NCBI GenBank assembly: GCA_048213135.1
Contig: PS015280.1
Coordinates: 12,712 to 36,088, forward strand
DNA length: 23,377 bases
From: Reclinomonas americana ATCC 50394
Taxonomy: Eukaryota; Jakobida; Jakobea; Jakobida
Reading direction: 5' to 3'
In this document: positions 10,213-19,212 of the stretch, piece by piece
Layout: each line of letters opens with the position of its first letter
How positions within the stretch are numbered: the stretch's first letter is position 1
Made by a program: the position numbers and the translations under genes
Notes under the pieces: model-generated
What the model saw: the letters and a program-made list of their open reading frames with translations, nothing else
The model's database searches: none
What the model was told of the DNA's origin: nothing

Positions 10213-11134
10213 GGACGAGGAGAGAAGACAACGGCGAATGCGACTTGCTCAGTTCCGTCTCCCTTTCTCCCTCTCTTGCCCTCTCTCTCTCATGCTGATG
10301 AGTTCCCTCACACAGAACACACCTGGCGGTGAACGAGATTCACATGGAGCTCTTGCGAGAACAAAAGGTAGCATCACACACACGCACACACGTTCATCCT
10401 CTCTCACACTCTCCTCACACTCGCTCACAGGAGGGCCTGCTCGTTCTCCAACACCTGACACTCTCGCCTTCGAGTCCAGCACCATCGTCAGTGTCGCCCT
10501 CCTCAGCACCGCAATATCGACCACATCAGCAGAGTGTGTCACCTGCAGCCGCATTCACCACTGCCGCAGCACGGCAGTCACCGTTTGTTGGTTTGTGTAT
10601 GTTGTGTGTGTCGCTTACGGGCGCACACTCATGTCGCTGAAAATCGCGACAGAATCATCATCAGCGACGACGACAACAACACCAACAGCAACAGGAGATC
10701 GACCGTGGCATCGACTGCACATTGTTCCACCAGCCTACGCCTCGCCACCACAGCCTCCCGTGCTATCGCCACTGCTCCTGGCCTCACTATCACCGCCACC
10801 GCCACTGCCACCACCGCCGCCGCCACCGCCACCAGCAGCACAGCCGCTCATGTCGTCGGCGTTTCGTGTGGTGCGACCAGTGGGACTTGCGCCTGCACCG
10901 GCGCTCGGTGGGGTGGCGTTCTCCGACCCACATCCAGTCACGCGACCTCCATCCACCACGTCGTGGCTCTCGTCGACATCGTCTTCGGGGTATGCATCGT
11001 CGGCGTCGTCTATGCTCGGTTCGTTGTCGTCGTCGGTGGCGACGCCAGTGGCGTACTCAACTGGCCCGCGCTCCGTGCCGTCCAACCTCACTCCCACAAG
11101 TCGATTCCTGTCCGCGGCCACCACGCCACCGTGA
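10211..11134 (+). CDS. Pro/Ser-rich low-complexity protein, 244 aa
   Basis: Four exons (10211-10251, 10316-10367, 10431-10590, 10653-11134) keep phase perfectly and total 245 codons including TGA. The N-terminus is a charged helix (MDEERRQRRMRLAQ, then VNEIHMELLREQKEGLLVLQ), possibly a coiled coil. The rest is disordered in appearance: Ser/Pro/Ala/Thr-rich, with a poly-proline run near 10796-10845 and Ser/Thr-Pro sites towards the C-terminus. I do not recognise a family. Poly-proline stretches commonly recruit profilin, SH3 or WW domains, but that is only a possibility. The start codon overlaps the opposing WD40 start in one CATG, so either this start or the WD40 start may be misplaced. Confidence 0.6.
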   Translation: MDEERRQRRMRLAQFRLPFSLSCPLSLMLMSSLTQNTPGGERDSHGALARTKGSITHTHTRSSSLTLSSHSLTGGPARSPTPDTLAFESSTIVSVALLSTAISTTSAECVTCSRIHHCRSTAVTVCWFVYVVCVAYGRTLMSLKIATESSSATTTTTPTATGDRPWHRLHIVPPAYASPPQPPVLSPLLLASLSPPPPLPPPPPPPPPAAQPLMSSAFRVVRPVGLAPAPALGGVAFSDPHPVTRPPSTTSWLSSTSSSGYASSASSMLGSLSSSVATPVAYSTGPRSVPSNLTPTSRFLSAATTPP

Positions 11135-11205
11135 CACGCATGTCTTTGAATGCGGAACTAGCGTTTCGCTCTGTTGTAGTTCTCTGATTTATAAATAAGG
11201 AGTCA
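11135..11205. other. 71-bp convergent intergenic region
   Basis: It separates the TGA of the Pro/Ser-rich gene from the TAA of the transporter gene. It contains an AT-rich core (TTTATAAATAAGG around 11189-11201), which stands out in this GC-rich DNA and may serve polyadenylation in one or both directions. No exact AATAAA was seen. Confidence 0.4.
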
Positions 11206-13741
11206 TTATCGGTGTTGTTCCTGCTGTTGGTGACCCACGATGTCGACTGACGCCGGCAGCGGTAATGACGACGATGGTTTGAGAGGTTCCGCTGCAAGAT
11301 CCTTGTCGGCATGCGTCGAGGCGCCCGTAGCCGCCAGACGCCGTAATATGATCAGCAGATAGACCAGGAACGGGAAGGCGAAGAGCATAAAGATGGGGCA
11401 CAGCAGCAGCAGACTGCAGCGAGAGTGACAATTGATGAGAAGTGAAGGCGATGAGGTTTATCGTTGCCGACGTGCAACGTACCATGTGGAGCTCACTCCC
11501 TGTGCGACGCACACAAAACACAACAAATTGGTGTGCGGAGCGACGAGGAAACGGCGAAAAGGAGAGCACCCAATTCGTTACCTTGCCTGTCATGGTGGAA
11601 TAGGCGAACGACACGGCCGAGATGCCGAGGTAGGTGACCATGGAGTAGAAACCCATCTGTGTGTGTTCGTTTGTGAGCGACAGCGGTGGCGTCGTCGCAT
11701 GTGGACACCTGCAAGCACACGCACCAGCTCGCCCTTCTTGCCCACTGGCGCCAGCTTGCTCATCAGCCCGCGAGACACGCTGGCGTTCCACGAGTACAAA
11801 AAGCCGCAGAAGAGCGCGCACGATAGAACGAGTGGGTACGGCCAGTGTTCGCGCATGCCAATGTACATCAGCACAAAGGTGAGGACAAAAAGCACGTTCT
11901 GCAGCAGCAGGATGATGACTTCGTTGGCCTGCGGAAGATGCCTTGATGAGTGTGGCAACAACGAAGAAATTACGAATAGAGCACATCACCTTTTTGAAGA
12001 ACTGCTCAAAAATGATGCCGACAAAGACGCCAGTGACTGCACGCGTGCATGTTAGTTCGTCACGTGTCGATTGTAGGAATCAAAAAACACCTGCTCGCTC
12101 ACCCATGGCAATCTTGTAATACAGATTGAGGCGTACTTCGTCTTGCAGGCTCATCTGCATTGCAGGCGGTGGTGAATTCATCTGCAGATAAAGTGCACAC
12201 AAAACATGGCATCGACTCACCATGTACACCTCGATGAACAGCGGCGTGATGTAGATGGTGAAGACGGTGCCGCCAGAGGCGTAGAACAAGTACGACACCA
12301 GGAACACCATGGTTTCCATGTATCTGTGTGAGAGTGCGCGCATCGAAAGTGAAACTGGCTGCTTCATCAAGCAGGCAAAGGACATACGCACCCAGGAACT
12401 CTCTTGAACATGCTCTGCACACAATGTAAGCGCCCAAGGCCGGCCGACAAGGCATGCACGCATGTCGACGTACCTTGAGGGTGTCCCACAGCGACAGAAA
12501 CGTGACCACAGCAGCGCGTCGAAGCGAGTAGACTTGCTGGAAGGCGACAAACCCACCCTGCAAAGTGGAGAGACGAGTGAGATAAGAAGCGCATCTACAA
12601 GCCAGCAGCGAGCCTCTTCGCACCCGTGGTCGCGACGTGCTGTCGCGCGGACTCAGGAAAGTCATGCCCGTGGCCAGCAGAGCAAAGGAGGAGAAGATGA
12701 ACAGCCTGCAAACACCCATGCAAACAGGAATGAGAGAGCATATTCTCGAGCATGCATCACATGAGAAAACGCACCACCAGTACTCGCGCGAGATGCCGGC
12801 CGACGGCGAAGGGATAATGTCGGCGCCAAGATCGAGCAACAGCAGGAAGCCCATGTTCAGCACAAAGCCAGTGAAGTTGCCGAGCAGTGAAATGGCCGTT
12901 CGACGACTGTGCACACGAGATCAGTTCAGGTGACCAGCGCGCTTGCGCAGACGGAGGCACGCAACTGCGTCTCGAAAAAGGCGATTTGTGCGTTGTTGAG
13001 CATCACTGCCCACCTCTGTGAATTCGACACGAGTGGAGGGTGGGATGAGTCAATCGGGAAGGAAGGAGTGAAAGAGCGGGGTATCATTCAGGCGGCGCAC
13101 CAGGAAAAACATGGCCATGATATACAGAGCCTCGTCGACATGCAACTGCGTGTGCACATCGCTCGCAGTGGCAGCGGCCATGAACGAAAAGGTGACACCG
13201 ACACCGGTGAATGCGGTGATCATCTGCAACGGCACGAAACACATGATGGTGTGAACCACACAGCAGCTGTCTGTCATTCCCTGCCCAGCCAACTCACCAG
13301 CGTCACATAGATTGTCTGCGACAGATCCGCCACACCGCCCAAGTACGGCAGTAGAATGGCGGAGATGAGCGTCGTAATGGTGTTCATGCGACTGAAGGAG
13401 GCCGAGTACTGCTCCTTGGGCACGAGACTCTCCAAAATCTAAATGATCACACGCATGCACAACAAACAATCAATGACTGTGGTGCATTCTCGCGTGCTGG
13501 TATTCCTGTTCACCTTTGGAAAGAGCGCGCTAAAGACCACCGTGTTGAGCACGTTGAAGCACACATTGAAGGAGACCCAGCCAATCACTGAGCGATCACA
13601 CGCCCAACATCTCCGACTGCGACGCTGCTGCAGGCTTGGTGTCTCGCCCTCTGTCGACGATGCAGGCAACAGTGGCTGCTGTTCGCCAACAGAGACCACG
13701 GTGGAGGCCTCGTCGGCAGTGTTGATTGCGGCCTTGTGCAT
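11206..13741 (-). CDS. Atg22-like / MFS membrane transporter
   Basis: Exons (minus): 13741-13514, 13438-13298, 13223-13101, 13015-about 12935, 12906-12775, 12705-12624, 12557-12474, 12414-12392, 12323-12221, 12181-12103, 12036-11990, 11928-11725, 11656-11582, 11499-11483 and 11413-11206 (TAA, followed at once by TGA); about 542 residues. Family cues: VIGWVSFNVCFNVLNTVVF at the first membrane segment, NAQIAFFETQ, RRTAISLLGNFTG, FLVSYLFYASGG, and SRGLMSKLAPVGKKGELMGF followed by YSMVTYLGISAVSFAY. This is the Atg22-like pattern. About twelve hydrophobic segments fit an MFS fold. In yeast, Atg22 exports amino acids from the vacuole; the substrate here is not shown. A cytosolic N-terminal EQQPLL matches a dileucine lysosomal-sorting motif. 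The junction between exons 4 and 5 (12935/12906) is one base out of phase. Confidence 0.82.
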
Positions 13742-14001
13742 TGGATTGTGAGGAAGGCGAAGGAGCAGGACCGATGAATGAACGGCGGTGTTTTGTTGCA
13801 ACAACAGCAGCAACAGCAACTATGATTGCTTGTAGCACACAAGCGTATAATGTCTTGGCGACCATGAAGGGCACTGCAGAGTTTGCGATCGACGTTTCGA
13901 TCGCGACGTCGAGATCGGAGAAACGCGTGCGCCTTCTTACTGTCACCTTGTGTTTCCCACGCCATGGCCTGCGTTACAGCCACCTTCTGTAGACCCTACA
14001 A
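13742..14001. promoter_or_regulatory. Divergent intergenic region (260 bp)
   Basis: The only space between the divergently transcribed transporter (start 13741) and the acylase (start taken as 14002), so promoters for both probably lie here. It has a CAA/CAG-rich stretch near 13795-13825 and no clear TATA box. If the acylase starts further downstream, the region is longer. Confidence 0.45.
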
Positions 14002-17000
14002 GTGGAAAACGAGCAACAGCTGGCGTGTTGGCGTCGTTCACTCATGTCCTGCAAAATTCCAATATGGCGTCGGAGCAAGGAGGGTGCGGCGCCTCTTGCA
14101 AGTCTGGCATCGCCGGTCTCATCGTCCGCCTCGTCTCCTGTTGCTGCTGTCGCCAACCTGTCGCTGTTGCGTCGCAATCTCTGCTGTCATGTGCGCGACT
14201 CTCACTCACTCACTCACTCGTGGTCAAGTGCAGGATGGCGATTTCGTGGTCGACGGCCTCCGCAACGACGATGTGACGATCCTGTACGACGAGTGGGGCG
14301 TGCCGCACATTCGCGCTGCAAGTGTGCACGATGCAATTTTCGCGCAGGTGTGTCTCCGTGCATGCATCGCCCTCTCTCTCTCTCACAGTCTCTCTCTTTG
14401 TTCACACATCGTGAGCAGGGATGGTGTGTGGCCCGCGATCGCCAGTGGCAGTTGATGCTGCTGCGTGCGGTTGCTCGAGGTGTGCTTGGCTTGGTGTACA
14501 TCGCGGAGCATGCATCTCTTTGGTCTCATGCATTGCAGGTCGTGTGTGCGAGATCGCTGGTCCGAAAGCGCTTACGGCCGACAAGATCGCGCGCACCGTC
14601 GGCTTTGTGCGACTCGGGCAGTCGGATGTGGCGCACTGGAGCGCGGATTCGCTCGAGTACAGCACCGCGTACGTGGCGGGTGTGAATGCGTATGCCACGT
14701 CGGCGGCGTACAAGCGGCCGGTGGAGAGCACGCTGGCGCACATGGGCGACATGCGTGACGACTTGTACACGGTCGAGGATCTGGCGGCCCTCTCGCGGCT
14801 CTTCACGTTCCAGATGAATACTGGCTGGTACGAGCCCATTCTGCGATCACTGATCGCGCAGCATGCGCCGAATGCATACATTCGGGACGAGGTCTCGGAT
14901 ATTCGGCGTCCAGATGGTGCCCGCATTCCGTACTCGTGTCCACCAGGTACAGTCGCGCACACACAACACAGTCGCGTGCACTACACCTTTCTTTTGTGCA
15001 TGACCATCCGCTGTGTTGTTTCATGATGGCAGACTTCGACATGAAGACTGTGGACCCTGACGACATTATGTGCATGATCAATGGACCCTTTATGGCGAGT
15101 GGCCAGGGCTCCAACTGGTGCGTTTTTTTGGCCTCCCATTTCTCGCTTGCCGTGTGTGTCATATATGGACTGACTCGCCACACTCGTCCAGGTGGGTGGT
15201 GCACGGCAGCCTCACCAGTACAGGTGCGCCGTTGCTGGCTGGTGACCCGCACCTGGCCATCATGCTGCCTGGAATTTGGTACGAGTGCCACTTGCAGGCG
15301 GCCGAACCGCCGCTGAATGTCGCCGGTGTCAGCTTCCCCGGCACCGCCGGCATTGTGATTGGACACAATGAGAACTGCGCGTGGTCCATCACGCTGGCCT
15401 ACCTCGACTGTGCCGATGTGGTGCGCTACGATATCAGCACCGACGAGGGACGGAGCGCGGCCAATGTCCAAGAGTGGGACGAGGAGATTGTAGTCAAGGG
15501 CGCACCGAATGTGGTGCACGTTGCGTCCGCCACTCACTTTCCGCGCCGACGATGCTCCGCCCGTGACGAAAATTTCTCATGTGAGCGCGCACAGAAAGTA
15601 CGCCGCACTCACGACGGCCCTGTCCTTGGCGACTTGTTTCTGCCGGAGAAGAAGGAGAACGAGCTGCTGGCGTTTCGTTCTCCCATGTTTTTCACTGTGG
15701 AAGAATGTTGCGTGACCGCTTGTGTTGCTTTACTACCTCCACTTTGAATGACGTGAGGTCTCTTTTCCCTCTGGCGGCATGCAGTGCGAAACCTACCGTA
15801 TGCCACCGACGTGCCGCATGTCGATCACCGCGATGGCACGACGGTGTTGAAAGTGGCCTCCGCCGACGAGGTGGCGATCACGGAGCCGAACTTGATTATG
15901 AACCTGAATTTCGCCAAGAACCTGGCGGAAGTCTACCGTGCGCTCCGCAGTGTGCCGGTGCCCATCAACCTCAATTTCGGGTGCATCGACCGTACGAGTA
16001 TCGGCTACTTTGTGGTCGGCTGTGTGCCCATTCGTTGCGGTCCGTTTGCCGACATTCTGGACGGCACACGAGCGGACAGTCGGTGGAAAGGATTCATCCC
16101 GGTGGCCGAGATGCCGTACGCGATCAACCCAGCATGGTGTGGCGCAACACGACGACTCGTCCTCCCATCGCGATGATCTCTCATTCGTCGCTCACCCACA
16201 CACACGCACAGCGGCTATTTGATCTCTGCAAACCACAAGATCGTGTCCCACGACTCGTACGCGTATGCCCCTGATCTGGGCAACGTCTTCCTGAATGGCC
16301 GTTACGTGTCCAGAGTTTCTTGCGACAGGCTGTTAACACTCTACTGACATCGCTCGGCAACAGACCGCGCCAAGCGCATCCAGCAGCTATTGTGGGAGCT
16401 GACACACGACGGTCGCAAAATTACTCCGGGGGACATGCAGGCCATGCAGAGCGATGTCAAGGTCTTGCTTGTTTTGCCTCACCCTTTTCTTGAAGGAGTT
16501 CAACTCACGGCGCATGCGGTACTTTTGGTAGACCACGGCTGGTGCGCTGTTGCAAGACGCCATTGCGCCGCTGCGACAAGATATGGAAAGCGGCGACCTC
16601 AGTGCACTGGCGCGTGAGGCCCTTGCCCGCTTCCTTGCCTGGGATCACGTGCTCGATACCGAGTCGATCGGTGGCTGCATTTATGAGGTGTTCCGCGCTC
16701 GACTTGTGCGCAACCTCCTCGAGTCTGTGTTGACGGAGCACATTGCGGATCGCATGCTCGGCGATCCTGTGGTGCCGAAGTTCAAGCCAGCATGTTGCGT
16801 CACTTTCATCGATTCTCGCACTGCATTTTCCTCATGGCGAAATACACAGCCGGCTTCAACTCGAACGAGATCCACTTGCTGCTGGAACTGATTCGCGACG
16901 AGTCGAATGTGGTACAGACCGCCGGCGGACTGCACCACGTACTCTGCAAGAGCATGGAGGACTCGGTGGAGTATCTGCGCCGTCGTCTCGGTCCAAACAT

Positions 17001-17655
17001 CAACAAGTGGAAGTGGGGCGCCGTGCATCAGCTGACGTACTCGCACGGCATGGGCGACGTTGTGCGCACGTTTAACCGCGGACCATATCCAGTTGGCGGA
17101 GTTGCGTTTTTTTCGGGCCTCTCTTCCCCGAGGCAGTGCGCTTTCTAAACAGCTGGCGGTGTGCGGCGGCAGGATGGCGATACTATCAACATGACCTTCA
17201 TGTGTGCCCATCACGACTTTGCCGCTGGCATGTTTGCACCTTCGTACCGCATCGTTGTCGACATAAGTCATGCGACGGCGCAGTCAGTGCTTCCCGCCGG
17301 GCAGGTGTGTCTCGCCACTTCAGTCTTGTTGTCTGCCTGTGTCTGTGCTCTGACTTGTCGTCATTCTGCGACAGTCTGGAGCGCGTGGAACCACGGTAAG
17401 TCAAACGGCGCCTGCCTCTGTTTTCATGCTTGCTAATATAATCTCGTGTGTGCTTGTGTGTGTCGCGCAGCACTACGATGATCAAAGTTACGCGTGATGC
17501 AACTGCCCAGGCGCGCATCGCCCACTCACCTATTCTTGTTTTCAGTTCCGCTGTATCTTCGCGGAGACCTTCGCTCGGGACCACTTCGCAGCGGTGCTGA
17601 ACTGGCCACCACCACTCAGCACGCCATGCGACTCCTCCACAGCGAGCACAAATGA
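14002..17655 (+). CDS. Penicillin-acylase-family amidohydrolase (Ntn hydrolase), ~900 aa
   Basis: Fifteen phase-consistent exons: 14002-14190, 14234-14347, 14419-14479, 14539-14946, 15033-15117, 15192-15706, 15785-16136, 16212-16300, 16364-16461, 16532-16793, 16850-17100, 17173-17304, 17375-17395, 17471-17486 and 17546-17655 (TGA). Family motifs: LYDEWGVPHIRA (about 75-90), DRQWQLMLLRAVARGR, GQGSNWWVVHG with the presumed nucleophile Ser at about 284, LLAGDPHL, GHNENCAWSITL, TSIGYFVVG, ISANHK, GPYPVGGDGDTINM, APSYRIVVDIS and GQSG...HYDDQ near the end. In this family the precursor cuts itself so that Ser becomes the beta-chain N-terminus, which then hydrolyses amides. Known substrates include penicillins and acyl-homoserine lactones; the substrate here is unknown. 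Length fits. The first exon is the weakest part: an unspliced alternative with a hydrophobic stretch near 14130-14190 could supply a signal peptide. Confidence 0.92.
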
Positions 17656-17848
17656 GAGGATTGTTTGTTGCTGCTGTACTGATGAAGTGTTCAAGTCTTG
17701 TTGCACGCACTCCGTTCCGTCGCTCTCAACCTGCGGCTGCTACCATCAGGTCCGAGTTCTCCACGATGGAGATATCGCCGACAGCGCCATTGTTGGCATG
17801 CAGAAGCCAATGGGCTGATGAGCAGGGTCTGTCTTCTTCTCATCGATA
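17656..17848. other. Convergent intergenic region (193 bp)
   Basis: It lies between the acylase TGA and the TGA of the minus-strand SANT-like gene. I see no further gene, RNA or clear polyadenylation hexamer. It should hold the 3' UTRs of both genes. Confidence 0.5.
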
Positions 17849-19209
17849 TCACCGGTGCTGACCGTCGCGTGCATGCACGTGCGTGTGGCGGAGAAACTCG
17901 AGATACTCAAACACCTCGGCGGCGTTGCGCGTTCCCACTCGCTGTGCGAGCGCCTCGAGATCAATCGGCTGCTCTCGGCGACTGTCGCTTCCGCGTCGTT
18001 GAGCGCAAAACACCATCATGAGCCGCTGATGCTCGTCGGCAGTCCACGGACGATCCGGTGGCGGCACCTGCAGGAACCACCCACACTGTGTAAAACATAG
18101 AGAAAAGCCCATTCTCTCGCGCACACAGCGATGCACGCAACCGCCGACTGCATGTGCGCCTGCAGTTGTCTGCCAGTCTGCTCCACTTTCTGCAGGCAAA
18201 GAGAGGTCACTCACAGGCGACAGAGAGTTAGTGAGTGCAGCTATCCTCCGCACCTGCATGTCGACGCCCAGCACCACAGGTGCATCACGCTGCGAGTCGG
18301 CCACCGCCACCAGCGGCAACAATCCGTCTTGGATCACTTGATGATAGCTGTGCATGCATGCATTCATCAGCAGTGCTCTACGACACACACACGCAGCAAG
18401 TGGCCGCACCGAAACGCCTCTGCCAAGTGGCCGCGCTGCAGCAGCGCCGCGAATGCATTCAACAACAAGTCGTTCTCCGCGAGGATCTGTGTCAGTGTGT
18501 GAGAGGTCGCATTCTCACACACTCGGCTTGTGTGTGTGCACACGCAACACTGTCAATGTCGCGCGGATCCTCTACGAACGGAGCAGCAGCTGAAGCAGAC
18601 GAAGAAGAAGCAGAAGGGGGGTCCTTTCTTGGCTCACTCATGCAACCACTGAGAAGAAGGATGTCCTTTGCCCCGTCCGTGTGTCTTTACTTACGTGTGA
18701 TGATGATGATGATGGTGGTGGTGGTGCTGGTGGCATGGTAACCTCGGGCGCACGCGCATCGGATCCTCCTCTTCTCCGTCACCGGCACAGCCACACCCAC
18801 TGCCGGTCGCAGTGACTTGTGGTGGCGCCTCGAGCACTCGGGCGAATGCACGCCACACGCACTCTTGCATGGCGTCCACGTGTGCGGCAGCGTGCTCCGG
18901 CGGCGCCTTGCCCCACAGCTTGCTCTCCACCAATCGTCGCTTCTTCTTGCTGAGAGTGAGTGTGGTGCCCGACGACTGCTGACAGCTGCGCACAAACAGC
19001 TGCGCCTGGGCCTCGCTCGCCACTCCCGGCACCTCCAGGGCCACGATCGACGCACAAGCCACCTCAAACATGTCGTCGGGAGGAAAGCAGCACGGACAGC
19101 CGGCCGGATGCGGCTCGTCGCGCTCACTACCCAGCATTATGTAAGGAGGATCAGAGATTTGCAGGACATGCCCCTCAAAGGGACCTTCGTTGTCATCACT
19201 ATACATCAT
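17849..19209 (-). CDS. Uncharacterised protein with C-terminal SANT/Myb-like segment, 334 aa
   Basis: Six exons (19209-18743, 18648-18549, 18486-18410, 18347-18254, 18189-18142, 18067-17849) keep phase and total 335 codons with TGA. The N-terminal region (about 1-155) has a Cys cluster (AGCPCCFPP, later SGCGCAGDG) and a KKKRRLVESKLWGK basic patch that could be a nuclear signal. A Ser/Ala-rich linker and a helical region (ILAENDLLLNAFAALLQRGH) follow. The C-terminus, DRPWTADEHQRLMMVF then IDLEALAQRVGTRNAAEVFEYLEF, has the Trp-helix-turn-helix spacing of SANT/Myb domains. Chromatin or DNA binding is therefore possible but not shown. The ATG lies 3 nt after, and in frame with, the cyclase stop, so it may be cotranscribed with, or a continuation of, that gene. 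Confidence 0.68.
18698..18732. repeat. Short (TGA/TGG)n trinucleotide repeat
   Basis: An imperfect trinucleotide run inside the first intron (18742-18649) of the minus-strand SANT-like gene. The reverse reading gives a run of His codons, which is not coding in my gene model. Confidence 0.8.
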
Positions 19210-19212
19210 ATT

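Noticed and set aside
18691-18735. A poly-His C-terminal tail in an open frame of the SANT-like gene
   Set aside because: It arises from reading into the first intron past a good GTTACC donor at 18742. Splicing restores phase with five further exons.
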